Shown here: piece after piece, positions 1 to 10,916 of the stretch
Numbering within the stretch: position 1 is the stretch's first letter
Layout of the letters: the number at the start of each line of letters is the position of its first letter
From: CAJBLF01 sp964504915
Lineage (GTDB): Bacteria > Patescibacteriota > Gracilibacteria > Absconditabacterales > Absconditicoccaceae
DNA: 64,000 nt
Assembly: GCA_964504915.1 (NCBI GenBank)
Contig: CAZDFH010000008.1
Location: 7,347 to 71,346 of the forward strand
Reading direction: 5' to 3'
Made by a program: the position numbers and the translations under genes
Notes under the pieces: generated by a model
Databases searched by the model: none
The model's input: the letters and a program-made list of their open reading frames with translations, nothing else
What the model was told of the DNA's origin: nothing

Positions 1-1
1 T

Positions 2-493
2 TATGCTGGTCGTACCCCTGATATGGGGCAGAATGGGCTACAAGCTTATCGTCCTGGTACGCAGATTTTAGCAAAACAGCAAATTTTAGGTCAAGTGTAT
101 GGGACCAAAAATGCAGTTTCAGTACCAATATATGCCCCTCCATGACAGTCGGTCATCAATGCGGCAGAGAAGTTACTTCGTTCTTTCTGACATAATCATA
201 TGACCTCACAAGAAAGCGAGAATCCTGCTGAGTGAAAATTTAGGGGATGTCTTAATTTCCGATATAGGGGAGCATGGTATCAGATTAGTGTATCTGGGCT
301 GAAAGCAGATGAGGATGTCATAATTTCTGTGAGACAGCAGTCATTATTGACCTGAGCGTCTTTGATGCAAGTACTCCAACAATATGATGTAGAAAAAAAC
401 CAACTTCCCAAAAGTTTTTTTGATCCCCAGAGTTATATTTATGCGATACTACAGGAATTCAAGTCCAACAAGAATTTATTGTCTTCACTGTAA
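2..493 (+). CDS. 3' part of an unknown protein gene, probable frameshift
   Basis: An open frame enters from the left edge and ends at TAA 491-493 (163 residues visible, with several UGA glycines). I do not recognise the family. Near position 444 the more protein-like reading moves to another frame, which continues past this stop with readable sequence (IVFTVNGYSP, then SDGSLYVSYRQ) and runs into the terminators. One base seems to be missing around 440-450, so this may be a sequencing error or a decaying gene. Because the start lies outside the window, neither length nor function can be judged. Confidence 0.5.
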
Positions 494-591
494 ATGGCTA
501 TTCCCCGTGTGGAATGAAAACACCCGTTCTTTTGGCTAGTTCGTCAGTTGTTCTTAGCTACTTTTTTGTGTCGGATGGAAGTTTGTATGTT

Positions 592-667
592 TCCTATAGA
601 CAAAAGCGACAGCTTGTCCCGCAAGGCGGGGTGAAAGTTCTTCACTGAACTTTCTGCGTCTTTTTTT
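592..667 (+). terminator. Rho-independent terminator, first of a tandem duplicate
   Basis: A perfect 8-bp stem (GAAAGTTC/GAACTTTC, 633-654) is followed by TGCGTC and a T-run at 661-667. The unit starts with TTCCTATAGACAAAAGCGAC and carries a small GC-rich hairpin (CCCGC/GCGGG) that is missing from the second copy. Confidence 0.8.
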
Positions 668-690
668 GCCGTATAGGAATAAAAAAAATT

Positions 691-747
691 TTCCTATAGA
701 CAAAAGCGACGTGAAAGTTCTTCACTGAACTTTCTGCGTCTTTTTTT
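691..747 (+). terminator. Rho-independent terminator, second copy of the duplicate
   Basis: This repeats the 592-667 unit without the GC-rich insertion. The stem is longer because GACG (708-711) pairs with CGTC (737-740) outside the 8-bp core, and a T-run follows at 741-747. Two copies in a row isolate the giant gene downstream from read-through. Confidence 0.8.
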
Positions 748-773
748 GCTTTTTTGCCTAAAATCATTATAAT
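746..773 (+). promoter_or_regulatory. Sigma-70-like promoter of the giant gene
   Basis: TTGCTT (746-751) and TATAAT (768-773) are spaced by 16 bp, directly after the second terminator and about 50 bp before the ATG at 823. This is a motif match only. Confidence 0.5.
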
Positions 774-822
774 CTATGTGTGTATATTATAGTTTTTTTT
801 ACTTCCCACATACCTTCGTGAG

Positions 823-3800
823 ATGGCAAAAGATACAAGAAAAAGTAAAAATCCAGAAAAGCCGGAAAACCAAGCTCCAGATCAGGTAGAAAAAAAGTCT
901 AAGGCTTTGCCGGATCATGTGATGGATACCTTGAAGCAATCTTTGACAGAGTTTGATAAAATGTCAGAAGAGAAAAGGGTTGAGCTATTTGGAGATCAGA
1001 AATTTCTAGATCAATTTTGGATGTATTTCAAAGATAAAAATAAGGACATTCTCGGTCAAGTCAAAAAAGAGGATATGCCTGAATTGCTTACGATTCTCGA
1101 GCATAAAGGATTCTCCATAGCCAATCTCACTAAAAATGCAGATAAACTTCATACGGAGTTTTCACCTGACAAGCCAGAACGTGAAGTCATGGAACAGACG
1201 TTGGAGAAGTTTGATGATTTCTGTAAAGACTCTCTCAATAATATGCCTACTGGCGTCTTCAAAGATTTCGCTAGGGCAGTCTGATTTAATCCTGATACCT
1301 ACGATATTGATCCCAAGGGGAAATTGAAAACAATAGAAGATATCAATTTACTCTGGAATAAATATGTCGAAAAGGAAAATATCACGCTCAAAGATACACA
1401 GAAAAAAAATATAGAAGATGTCTTATGTCCTGATTATGATCCTGTGGAGAGGATTATGGTCCAAGTGGCTATCGAGAAAATATGAAAAGAATTGGAAGGT
1501 GAGCTTAAAAAATCTTTTGATAAAGTATTCGCTGGTAAGATTACGGCGTTTAGCCCTATTGCTAATTTACTCGATTTCAAGAATGAGTGGCTTAACTTTT
1601 TGCAAGTACATGCTCATCAAATTGATCAATCATTGGCCAAAAAATTGGATCGCATCATTGTCACTAATGGAGATATCAAAAGGACATTGATTGCGTCATG
1701 AAGAAAATTTGATGCTAGTGTATGATATGGAGAATGGGAAAGATATTTTAGAATTGTTTACAATAAATTGGCTACTCGCCAGCTTTTTGATGAAATAAAA
1801 GAAACGAGAGAAGCCATAGAATCACGTATCGATGTGGTCGTATCTGCGGTTAAATGATTCCCTCCTTATGTCAATGAAATATTTAAAACATATCCCTATG
1901 ATGATAAAAAGGTCGTAGAATATACTCCTAATCTACCGTCTCAGATGAAATTGGCTGAGCAACAAGTAATGGATGTAGACGCCAAGATAACTGCTGCCAA
2001 GGCCGATACAGAAAAAAAATTGCTTCTTGTGAAGTCTGATGCAGAAAAGAAATTTCTTCTTGCTCAGGCTGATAAAGAAATGAGATTTCTTATCGCAGAA
2101 AAGAGAAGATTGAGGGGTGATATGGAACGTATTAGATGGAATGCCTATCTCACTTATCTCAAAACCAAAAATACACTTCTTGCTGATGTAATGAAAACTG
2201 TCATCGAGAATCATTTTAATTTTTCTGTACTTACTGTACAGCAACAGCAAGTCATAGTCAATGCACTTGTAGAGACAAAATTAAAAGATTTAATCAAGAA
2301 TAAGGCTCCTGAACTCTTGTGAGTAGATGAAGATGAAATGGATATGTTCGTTCATAATCTTTTTGATTTGCAAAAGAAGGATTTGACTATCTCTACTAAA
2401 GATGGGCCTGTACATATTAAATTTTGAGAGAAAGGATTCCTTTCCCATAAAGTTGACGGCTTTCTTGCACTTGATGAACTTACGACGTTGCAAAATCTTC
2501 CATTGAGTTTTACTATCATTCCTACGCCTACGAGTGAGGACTTCTTTGAAGATAGTGTTATTTTTCAAAGTCTATTTCCTACGTTTAAAGCCAAGAATGG
2601 TAGATGTAAACTGAATGACGGATACAAAGTCAAACTTACTAAGGACGGACAAACGGTACAATGATATCTTTCTCAATATCCGCCGGATGGTGACCAACAA
2701 ACAGCTAGTACAAATCCACAGTTAGGGAAAGAAAATCGATATATGTATTCTCAGCCCATTAGTTCTCCATCACAGGAGAGGTCGTTAGTGACTTGGGATG
2801 ATACCCCAAATGGCGAATGAGTAGTCATTACGTCTTTAGATGAGTCTGAGTGTGATATAGAAATTATTAACAAATCTTTCGCATTGACAGGGGAATCTAT
2901 TGGTGCTTTACTGTTTGGCTATGTACTTGGTCAACACTCATTTCTCGATGACCTCACGCTGGAAGAAAAGGAAGCCCTCGGATGAAGAATGGATAAAATC
3001 CATACGTATATGGACACAGAAGACAAAGATCTTTCGAAGGTGAGAGAGCTCGAATATACTGATCCTGATGTTCCACAAGAGAATAAAGTAGAAAGAAAAG
3101 AATCTTCTGAGAAAGAAGCCTTCTTCAAAGCTTGGGATGATATCAAAGGATACAGATTTGATGGTCAGCAGTATAAAAAGACCCACTGAGTCCAACCAGG
3201 GACTAAAATCGTTATTAAGGCAGGCGAAACGTTGTTGCCTCCCACTCAGACTTCTTGATCAGAATACTGGAAGCTTGAAATCATCAAAGTGAATGAATCT
3301 AAGTGAACACTTACCTTCAAAATTTTTGGTGGAGAGACTGGTATCGGCAAATATGAACAAGCCCAAAAAGAAGTCCCAATGAATGGTGATACTATCCAAA
3401 ATATCAAAGATTGTTTTGGTGATGATTTGTATAAAGTCCCAGATTATCGTAAAGATAACCCAGAGGAGCAGCTTACTTTGCTTAAAGAGACTGGTGTTAT
3501 TGATTCTTGATTGTATTCTATTGGTATGGATAAGGTGAAATGGAATGGTGATGCATATACCTTCGTGGGGGATGAATTTGCTGGTAAGGAGGTTGAATAT
3601 TTCTGATATGATGCTAAAGAATATGTCCATGAAGACTGAGTGAATCCTCAGTCAGGTAAATCAGAAGTGTATACTCATGCTAAAATAGTCCCCATCTATT
3701 TCAAATACAAACATAATTCAGATGGCACATTTACGGTATCATCGGATGATGTGAAGATGGAATGATGAGGCTCATATAAACATGATATGGATCCTCATAT

Positions 3801-6225
3801 GTTTATGCTGTTTGTCACGAGCAAGAAGTTAGAGCCCAAGACAAATAAGCAAATGCAAGAATCTAAGGAATTGAAATCTGTGGATGAGGATAAAGAATTT
3901 CATAGAAGAAAACCATCCTACAGTATCAACAATATTTTTGCTTTTGCGAAAAACACCTTCACTAAGATTACTGATTCTGTCAAAAAATATGATGAAGAAA
4001 GAACAGAAGAACTGACAGATATCGTACTTAAGGATTGAAAACTCTTGTCTGACTTCGGTAAATTGCGAGCTCCTCTTTCCCATAGAATTGGGGAATGATT
4101 TGAGAATATGTGAATGGACTACTATACAGATAGGGATGATAGAGTATGGAAAAAAATAGAAAAATGGCAAAAGGTATTTGAGAAAGATGCCCATTTCCCA
4201 ACGTTCTATCGAGATATTTTGGATAAAATGGTTTCCAAATGAGAAAGGCCAAAAGATATCTATAAAATCCCTGCTATGTTATTGGCTCTCGTCAATAAGG
4301 AAAAAAATCCATATGCGAGATGAGCATCTAAATTTTTAGGTAAGGGAATGCGGGTCAATTTGATGCTTGGTAAACAGCATCAAGAAAAATATTTATCCAT
4401 TCTCAATAAAAAACTTGCTGAATGGAAACAACAGGCAGAATTGTATGGTATCGATTGGACGATCTATATGAATGATCAGATTACGCGTCTGGAAATGAAG
4501 TATCTGATAGATACTATCGATATGAGAGAGCACGGTTTTCGTCCAGATGAACGTTATCTTTGTAGAAAATGGTCTAGAAAGTTTACTTTTACTTTGGAAG
4601 ATGCTCTGAAGAAAAACTTTAGTCATTCTACGGTGGAGGAAAAATATAAATGATTACCTAAAACGATGGATTTTGATTTTGCTACATTCGAATACAATAG
4701 GCATGTCTGAGGAAACAAATATGGTAAAGCGATCCCATTTCTCAAGATGATGGCTGAGCAAGCTCAGAATGAGCAACAGTGGGAGATCTTTGATATGCAT
4801 GTATCTGCTGGTCTTCTTTCTGGGCTTTATCTGTATCATACAGACGCTATGACGAAGTGATGGCTCAAAGATGTCTGTAGGACTAGATGATTCGTCCCTG
4901 GTATCTGGATGAAAGATATCCATCAGCAGTCCAAAATGCTGAGAATGTTAAATATCTTTAGCGGATGAGAATTTCAAAAGACTACTGGGTATGACGTTGA
5001 GAATTTCCAAATTTGAAAATTTACGGTCTTGCCTGATCCAAATGACTGACTCCCGGGAGTTTCTGGGCTTGGGAAATTTTCAGAAAAGACATTCCAAAAA
5101 TGGCGATATACTAATAATAATGGTCGTAGATTTTGTAGATTTTTGGAGTTTGTGTCATCGGGTGTAAATACTGATAAAAAAACACTTATTACCTTGTCAC
5201 AAGATCCTTCTATCCCACAGAGTGATAGAGCCCTTCTCCAAGAGTACATCAATAATACACAGGAAACGAGTCAAGATATAGATAAAGAAGTGAGGCGTAA
5301 TCCTATGGCTCATGCAGGATCTCCATTTACCAAATGTGAGACCATGGTCGGAGAACTTATGAAATATGACGAAGGTGAATTTGCCGGAGAAGATTCGCAT
5401 ATTAAGGCTGGTCCACAAGAATTTTGGAAACAAGTGGCACACAATTTACCTAAGGGGAGAGTAAGTAACTTAGCTGATCTGGAATTCTATGTTAGCAAAT
5501 TTCTTAATCGATTTGAACATTACTGATTTACATGAACAGCTAGGACAGTATTCCTAAGAAGACTGCGTACTGTGAAAAATATGATGGCATCTACTAATCC
5601 TCAAACTAGGAGACAATGAGAAGATACCTTGTGGTATTCGATTTGTTGAGTTATTATCAAAAACTTTTCCGGTGGTCATGGGACACCTCCAGATGAGTTT
5701 AAAGTTGCCTTGGATGCATTCAAAAATCTCTTTAGGGATAATATAGATACCATCTTGTCTCCCTCTTTCCTTGCTACTACCATGGGAGATTCTTATGTCA
5801 AAGATGCATTAGCTAATAAACCTTATGAAATAGAAGATTGGTGAGAATATATTAAGGTGGTCCAGGATAGAACGTCAGTCATAGGTAATGAGGCTAATAA
5901 GGCTACTACATCTAGGTTTAAGAGTGATGAGCGTGTGATCTATGATGAGCTCTATGGTGTGGCCGAAGCTATCAAAACAGGGCATAACGAAGCGAATAGA
6001 TTTAGAAAATATTATGAATATTCAGAAAATAAAGAAAAAGTCACTGCTACTCCAGCAACTCAATCTCAGTCACAGCGTGGGTCTAGATCCAAAAGTGCAA
6101 TCAAGATAAATAATGCATCAGCCCTTAAATCAATGATGGGTGGTAAATCCAAGAAAGAGGTCACTAAACCTAGTGACGATGCGACGCTTATGGTGCTGGA
6201 TGATGAATATGGTATGACGGCTTAG
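823..6225 (+). CDS. Giant conserved-type hypothetical protein (1800 aa)
   Basis: One uninterrupted frame in table 25, holding about 35 in-frame UGAs and ending with TAG. The standard code breaks it into more than ten pieces, all in the same frame. I do not recognise the family. It is hydrophilic and charged, with no signal peptide or membrane segment seen. Residues about 375-440 form an Ala/Lys/Glu-rich helix, probably a coiled coil. The C-terminus (about 1740-1800) is a disordered-looking Ser/Gln/Lys tail. It stands alone behind its own promoter and two terminators, and the thymidylate-kinase-like gene converges on it with a 6-bp gap. Its size suggests a structural or effector role, which is inference only. 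Confidence 0.85.
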
Positions 6226-6231
6226 TCGTGC

Positions 6232-6867
6232 TTATATACTTAATTTCTCTATAATTTGTTGTACTGTTTCTGCTATTGTTCCGCTATTGTCTACAATCTC
6301 ACTTTGGAGACCCATTTTGGCTAATGCTGGAATCATTTCTTTCTCGTATAGTGCTGACCATTTATCAAATTCTTCTGTGACAAATTTATCTGCAGCTTTG
6401 TCTTGTCGTACGGTATCTCCTTGTTTTAGTGTCTCATTTCTTGCCTGTAATCTCTCTAGTGCTACTGCTTTGTCTATGTTTACATAGAATACTTTCCCCA
6501 TCTCTTGTAAATTTTTGATACCATATTTATACACTTCCATCCTGATGTCTCGTGGCATATCTCTCTGAAAAACCAGTCAGCTCGTGACGGAGTCTCTTTC
6601 CAGGACGTATATTCTGTCATCATTTCTAGATTTGATGTGAAAGCTATTTGATTCTGCGGCATAGAGGAGTCAGAGTACTTCTCGTTTTCTGACCAATTCG
6701 TTATCAGCCAACGTTTTTCTGATTACTTTACCAAGTTCATCTTCCTCATTTGGGAAATGAAGGTATTGTGCATCAATTCATTTGTTTTGTAGTTCTGATG
6801 CTAATGTTTTGGCTACGGTTGACTTCCCTGATCCGTGGATCCCCTCAATGACGATATATTTGATCAT
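6232..6867 (-). CDS. tmk: Thymidylate kinase-like nucleotide kinase
   Basis: Product of 211 aa, the usual length for dTMP kinase, which phosphorylates dTMP to dTDP in the cytoplasm. Visible motifs are the P-loop GIHGSGKST near residue 9, GLLYAAES (matching the LLFAADR region) and ERDSVTSGLVFQ (matching the DRYxxSxxAYQ region); an Arg-containing LID-like stretch (TVRQDK) follows. Two glycines in these blocks are UGA codons. The P-loop has H where most Tmk have D/E, so another deoxynucleoside or nucleotide kinase is possible. It is transcribed divergently from the M15 peptidase and converges with the giant gene. Confidence 0.75.
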
Positions 6868-6985
6868 ATCTTATAAAAAAGTACTAAAATCTCTGTGTAT
6901 AGTAGTAAATTTCTTTTAAAAAACAATTTGAAAATTCTTGGGAGATTGCTATAAGCTGAGTGGATAATTTTATACTAACAAAAAT

Positions 6986-7771
6986 ATGAGAGAAAAGAGT
7001 TCACATATGCATACATATATTGCTCTTGGATTGGGCTTGGCTATTGTCTTGATGACTGGCTTGGTTTTTTTTGATGGGTATACGAGTGTACATGCAGCTA
7101 GTGATAGCGAGGCTAGTGCTGTAGAGGTTATGAGCGAGATTATTGATTCTAGCACATCTCCGGATATGTTTGGTTTCCTCTCTAATCGTACGCAATGGGA
7201 TTTTGATACAGATGATTCCTACCAGAGGTTTCTGACTAATGATCGCCCATTTCATGATCTAAATTATGTTCCTGCTGATTTAGCCTCTATTGAATCTAAT
7301 TTCACGGCTAATGATGCTAGACATTTCAAGCTTAGAAAAGTGGCTGGTGATATATTTGCTGATATGGCTTGGCATTTCCGAGATGATTTCAAAGGAGACA
7401 AATTATATATCTTGAGCGCATATAGAAGTAAATCCTATCAAGATGGGTTGATCAAGAAATGATGTGCAGTCAATGCTTGTGCCAAGTGATGATCTAGTGA
7501 ACATCAAGCATGACTTGCTTTGGATCTGAGAGTCATGACCAAATGAGGTAAATTGATCTCTTTGGATTACCCAAACAAATATACTGACTGGCTTCACGCA
7601 CATGCTCAAGAATGGGGGTTTCACAATACGTACCAAAAGGGTGTCGCTATCGACGGTAAAATCGTAGAATGATGGCATCGAAGATATATGGGCGTGGAAT
7701 TGGCTACTTTACTCTGGGAAAAATGACAAACTATCGCGGAATATTATAAATGAATGGCGGATAACTGATAA
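6986..7771 (+). CDS. D-alanyl-D-alanine carboxypeptidase-like M15 family peptidase
   Basis: Product of 261 aa with an N-terminal membrane anchor or signal (about residues 10-30, ending near VHAAS). The catalytic domain shows ILSAYRSKSYQ, then SSEHQAGLALDLRV (the SxHxxGxAxD zinc motif of the VanY/M15B group) and EGWHRRYMG, the equivalent of EPWHWRY. It should trim the D-Ala-D-Ala ends of peptidoglycan outside the membrane. Several glycines around the motifs, including one beside the zinc histidine region, are UGA. The last codons run into the GATAACAG microsatellite, so the C-terminal tail is made of repeat DNA. Confidence 0.85.
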
Positions 7772-7822
7772 CGGATAACAGATAACAGATAACAGATAAT
7801 AGATAATAGATAATAGATAATG
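7757..7822. repeat. Octamer-type microsatellite (GATAACAG / AGATAATA)
   Basis: About seven imperfect copies of an 8-bp unit drift from GATAACAG to AGATAATA. The repeat includes the end and stop codon of the M15 peptidase gene, so a change in copy number would alter that C-terminus. Confidence 0.8.
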
Positions 7823-7833
7823 GTAAAATATAT

Positions 7834-7901
7834 CCACACCATGGTTTATGTAAAGACGCATTGCATGCGTCTCCGTAGCTAAGAAAATATTGATGGTGTG
7901 G
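7834..7901. repeat. Palindromic MITE/REP-like element, copy 1
   Basis: Outer inverted repeat CCACACCAT / ATGGTGTGG encloses the palindrome AGACGCAT-TGC-ATGCGTCT (7854-7872). In reverse complement it matches the element at 24579-24644, including the stretch TTTCTTAGCTACGGAG. Confidence 0.75.
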
Positions 7902-7949
7902 GAAAAGGGAACTTAGTTTTGTATTTATATTGTTTATATGTAAAGAAAG

Positions 7950-8543
7950 ATGAAAAAAGAAGACAAAGACATACAAGACGACGAGCTTCAGACCAAACTC
8001 GATGAGGCGAGACATAGACAGTCATCCAAACATGATGATGCTCAGATTTTGAAGTTGGAACAGAGAATAGCTCAATTGGAGCAGGAAAAGAAAGAGGTAG
8101 AAGAGATTGCTAAAAGATCACAATTTGATTATATTAATCTCAAGACGGATTTTGATAGATATCAGAGGCAGATGCAAGAAGCTCAGAAATCTGCTCATGC
8201 AGATTCCCTGATCGCTACCGTCAAGAAATTTCTTCCTTTCTTGGAAGATCTCAGAAAATCATTGGACAATATCACTGAGGATCACAAAGCAGATCCTTTG
8301 ACGAAGTGAGTCCATATGATTTACGAAAAGTTTCTCAAGACATTAGAACATATGCATATCCACGCTATCCCTGCGCTTGGTCTAGAGCCAGATTCCTTCC
8401 TTCATGAGCCGGTCAGTGTCCAGCCAGTGGAGGAGTCCAAGATGAAAGGGAAGATTATCCAGGAATTTGAGAGAGGATTTGTCTATGAGTATGATGGTGA
8501 GAAAAAAGTGATTATCCCTTCCAAAGTAATTGTAGGGAATTAA
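7950..8543 (+). CDS. grpE: GrpE, nucleotide exchange factor for DnaK
   Basis: Product of 197 aa, the normal size. A charged N-terminus leads into a long coiled coil (about residues 30-75), then the GrpE head with the typical FLPFLEDLRKSLDNI, HMIYEKFLKTLEHM, FLHEPVSVQP and IIQEFERGFVYEYDGE blocks. GrpE drives ADP release from DnaK during protein folding. Only one UGA occurs, after LTK, where GVHMIYEKF continues the family alignment. No dnaK or dnaJ lies nearby, so the gene is alone between a repeat element and tRNA-Leu. Confidence 0.9.
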
Positions 8544-8548
8544 AACTT

Positions 8549-8627
8549 AATGTATAGTTTAGAGTGTATAGTTTAGAGTGAAGGATGTTTTATGTAAAGA
8601 CATCAAAACTATTAACTATAAACTAAT
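8549..8627. repeat. Microsatellite-like hairpin (TATAGTTTAGAGTG)
   Basis: Tandem TATAGTTTAGAGTG units on the left can pair with ATTAACTATAAACTAAT on the right, with GATGT...ACATC inside. Related hairpins occur at 34990-35040, 38301-38400 and 54760-54860. Confidence 0.55.
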
Positions 8628-8631
8628 CTGT

Positions 8632-8712
8632 GCTGGGGTGATGGAATGGTATACATGTACGATTGAGGTTCGTATGCCGTAAGGCTTGGGGGTTCGAGTC
8701 CCCTCTCCAGCA
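8632..8712 (+). tRNA. tRNA-Leu (anticodon GAG)
   Basis: A full class II cloverleaf is visible. The acceptor stem is GCTGGGG/CTCCAGC and the D stem is ATG/CAT. The anticodon stem TACGA/TCGTA holds loop TTGAGGT with GAG at 8665-8667. The long variable arm is GCC-GTAA-GGC, and the T loop is TTCGAGT. The discriminator base is A at 8712 and CCA is not encoded. It decodes CUC/CUU. Confidence 0.95.
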
Positions 8713-8742
8713 ATTACAGAAATTAATTATTAAGGTTTGTAT

Positions 8743-8793
8743 GTTCGCCTAGGCGAACTTGGGGACTGATTCTGAAGTATTTTCCCCCAGTAT
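8743..8793. other. Short intergenic hairpins before yqeY
   Basis: A perfect 16-bp palindrome GTTCGCCTAGGCGAAC (8743-8758) is followed by a weaker hairpin pairing TGGGG with CCCCCA. It could end the tRNA transcript, but no long T-run follows, so the role is unclear. Confidence 0.4.
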
Positions 8794-8815
8794 CATTTAA
8801 TTTATTACAACATAC

Positions 8816-9265
8816 ATGACGCTCTTAGAACAACTGACCAGTGACTATAAAGAAGCTATGAAAGCAAGAGATGACGTGAAAAAGTCTGTCTTAAATTTTG
8901 TATTAGCACAAGCGAAGAACAAGAAAATAGATACCCAGAAAGATCTAGAAGATGCTGATGTGATGGCACTTCTGAAAAAGGAAATCAAAGCTATTAATGA
9001 GACGATATGATTTATGGAAAAAGCAGGGAAGACTGAAGATATCGTCATAGAACAGCAAAAGAAAGCTATCCTAGAAGCATATCTACCAGCTACGATGGAC
9101 AAAGAACAGACTACGGAATTGATAAAAAAACTTATGGCTGAACACAACATCGCAGACCTCAAAACCCAGAGGGGCTTGCTGATGAAGGAACTGATGGCTA
9201 ACTACAAGTCTGATATAGATGCATCGTTAGTGAATGAAGTAATCAACAGCATAATTGCTGGTTAA
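8816..9265 (+). CDS. yqeY: GatB/YqeY domain protein
   Basis: Product of 149 aa, the standard length of the YqeY family, which shares its helical domain with the tail of GatB (tRNA-dependent amidotransferase). The N-terminus LLEQLTSDYKEAMKARDD and the C-terminal QRGLLMKELMANYK block are typical. Yeast and bacterial members are linked to tRNA metabolism, but the activity of the stand-alone protein is not firmly known. One UGA (INETI-Gly-F) joins the two parts. It follows tRNA-Leu on the same strand but probably has its own start of transcription. Confidence 0.88.
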
Positions 9266-9326
9266 AAAGTTAAAAGGTTTTGAAAGTTAAAATGTTGAGG
9301 TATCTTTTTATCTCTATCTATGGTAC

Positions 9327-10352
9327 ATGAAAAAATATTTCTTCATCATCGGTCTACTTGCTACGATATTTTTGTGATTGGGAAATACGACATTTGCCAA
9401 GACGGATGCTGAATGTAAACCTGCCTATGATTTATGTAAAGCAAGCGAAGCTAATTGTACCTGACAAATCACTCAACAACAGCTTACTCTTCATCCTATG
9501 GATTATTATTGCCAATTCCCTTGTGAGCAAGATAAAAAAGATTGTCTTGCTAACAATGATGTACTTTGCTCTGATAAGAAGACAAGTTGTACTCCTCCAG
9601 AACAATGTAGTTGCTCGAACAGATGATGTACCTGTAAATCTTCATCAGAACTTGATTCAGAGGCTAAGCTAGCTAGGCAACAAGCATGCGAAGATGCAAT
9701 GCCTGCTGGTACTTCTCTCACTACATTTCAGCAAACTTTGTGTGACTGCGGGGTGTCTCCAGAAGCTATACCTTCGTTAGAATATCTTAATACATATTCC
9801 AATGCTATCAACAAAAAAAGTGATTGAAATGGTTGTTGTGTCACTGAAGATGGTAGTACTGCTTTTAAAGGGGTCCTCTCTATGTGTACCAATGCTGATC
9901 AAAATGCATGAGAAGCTTGTTCACCAGCAAAAGCAAATGCCCATGTGAATGCTGTCTGATATTGTACTTGTAATGATTGATATACAGATGTTGATGGTAC
10001 ATGTAGAAAATGTACTGACCCATGAGTATGTTGTGGAGTCAAACTCAATACCAATATCCCATTCATCGGTAACTGTATAGAGACTAAATCGCAAGATTCT
10101 ACCTCTATAGTTGACGAGACCACAGCGTTTCCTATTCTTGTCTCTGCGATTGTAAAGATATTGATGAGTCTAATTCTTGTCGTATGCTTTATCCTCATCG
10201 TTGTCGGTGGAGTGAGAATAGCAGTCTCAGGTGCCGATCCAGCTCAAGCTGCAGGAGGAAAAAAGATGATCTTTAGTGTGGTTATTGCTTTAGCGGTGCT
10301 TGGAGCTATTGGAGTGATTCTGCATTTAATTAATCCGAATTTCTTTGGATAA
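9327..10352 (+). CDS. Secreted cysteine-rich protein with VirB2/TrbC-like C-terminal membrane domain
   Basis: Product of 341 aa. A signal peptide (KKYFFIIGLLATIFLG) is followed by about 240 residues with well over 20 cysteines, several in CxC or CC pairs, which suggests disulfide-rich extracellular repeats. The last 75 residues (about 267-341) hold two hydrophobic helices around GGVRIAVSGADP, the pattern of VirB2/TrbC-type pilins found in CPR type IV secretion or pilus loci. The DsbA-like gene 2.3 kb downstream could form its disulfides, which is inference. Many cysteine-flanking glycines are UGA, so the standard code destroys this gene. Confidence 0.7.
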
Positions 10353-10400
10353 TATGAGACGTAAGACATAAGAAAGTTTTTAATTCCTTATTATACAGTT

Positions 10401-10790
10401 ATGATTAATGTAGTGCATAAAGATGGATTTGTGATAGATCACAAGTTATTCTATGGATACCAAACGCCCAACAAAAAGTATATCAATCTTGCTCAATCTA
10501 TGGGTGACGATATGCGTTATGAAAAGCTTGATTATCAGCTTATCGATTATCCTGGAGAATATGATGTCCAAGATATTAGCATCGAATGTTTTCTCGGAGC
10601 TGATCAGAAATTAAATTATATCATCACTTTGCCAGGGAAGAGAGTAGGAATTATCCAATCTCCAGATGTTTTGGAATTGGACGAAGTGGGTAATGTAAAT
10701 TTCCGATTGTATACTGAAGATAAAATTTTGAATAAAATAGATCAGCTTGAGCTAGAAGGTGAAAGACAGAAATTGGAAATCGTAGAGTAA
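10401..10790 (+). CDS. Hypothetical protein, possibly MBL-fold related
   Basis: Product of 129 aa with no UGA at all, one of the few such genes here. It is cytoplasmic and predicted mostly beta. The block IDYPGEYDVQDISIECFLG resembles the start of a group of small metallo-beta-lactamase-like proteins of CPR bacteria, but the zinc-binding HxHxDH motif is absent, so any enzymatic role is doubtful. It lies between the VirB2-like gene and RarA on the same strand, separated from RarA by an AT-rich hairpin element. Confidence 0.65.
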   Translation: MINVVHKDGFVIDHKLFYGYQTPNKKYINLAQSMGDDMRYEKLDYQLIDYPGEYDVQDISIECFLGADQKLNYIITLPGKRVGIIQSPDVLELDEVGNVNFRLYTEDKILNKIDQLELEGERQKLEIVE

Positions 10791-10796
10791 AATTTA

Positions 10797-10911
10797 CGAA
10801 TGTTCGAATTACCAAATTATTCCAAAACAATTTATGAATTATAAAATTTTAAAATTTACAAATTGTTTCGATAATTCGGAATAATTCGAAAAATATTTGA
10901 ACATTAACTAT
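10797..10911. repeat. Long AT-rich imperfect hairpin, copy A
   Basis: The left arm (GTTCGAATTACC, CCAAAACAATTT) pairs with the right arm (AAATTGTTTCG, AATAATTCG, TTTGAACAT) around an AAAATTTT centre. The same architecture recurs at 38918-39035 and 50262-50396, always just upstream of a plus-strand gene. Confidence 0.7.
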
Positions 10912-10916
10912 TCAAT

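Noticed and set aside
494..679. Small ORF starting at the ATG that overlaps the first gene's stop
   Set aside because: It runs through the first terminator hairpin and has no family or initiation support.
823..6225. Treating the ten or more standard-code ORFs here (and similar series elsewhere) as separate small genes or a pseudogene
   Set aside because: All lie in one frame, joined only by UGA, and the same pattern restores complete known proteins across the whole window. Recoding explains it; decay does not.
7757..7822. Possible CRISPR array
   Set aside because: Units are 8 bp and contiguous with no spacers, so this is a microsatellite. No Cas gene is in the window.
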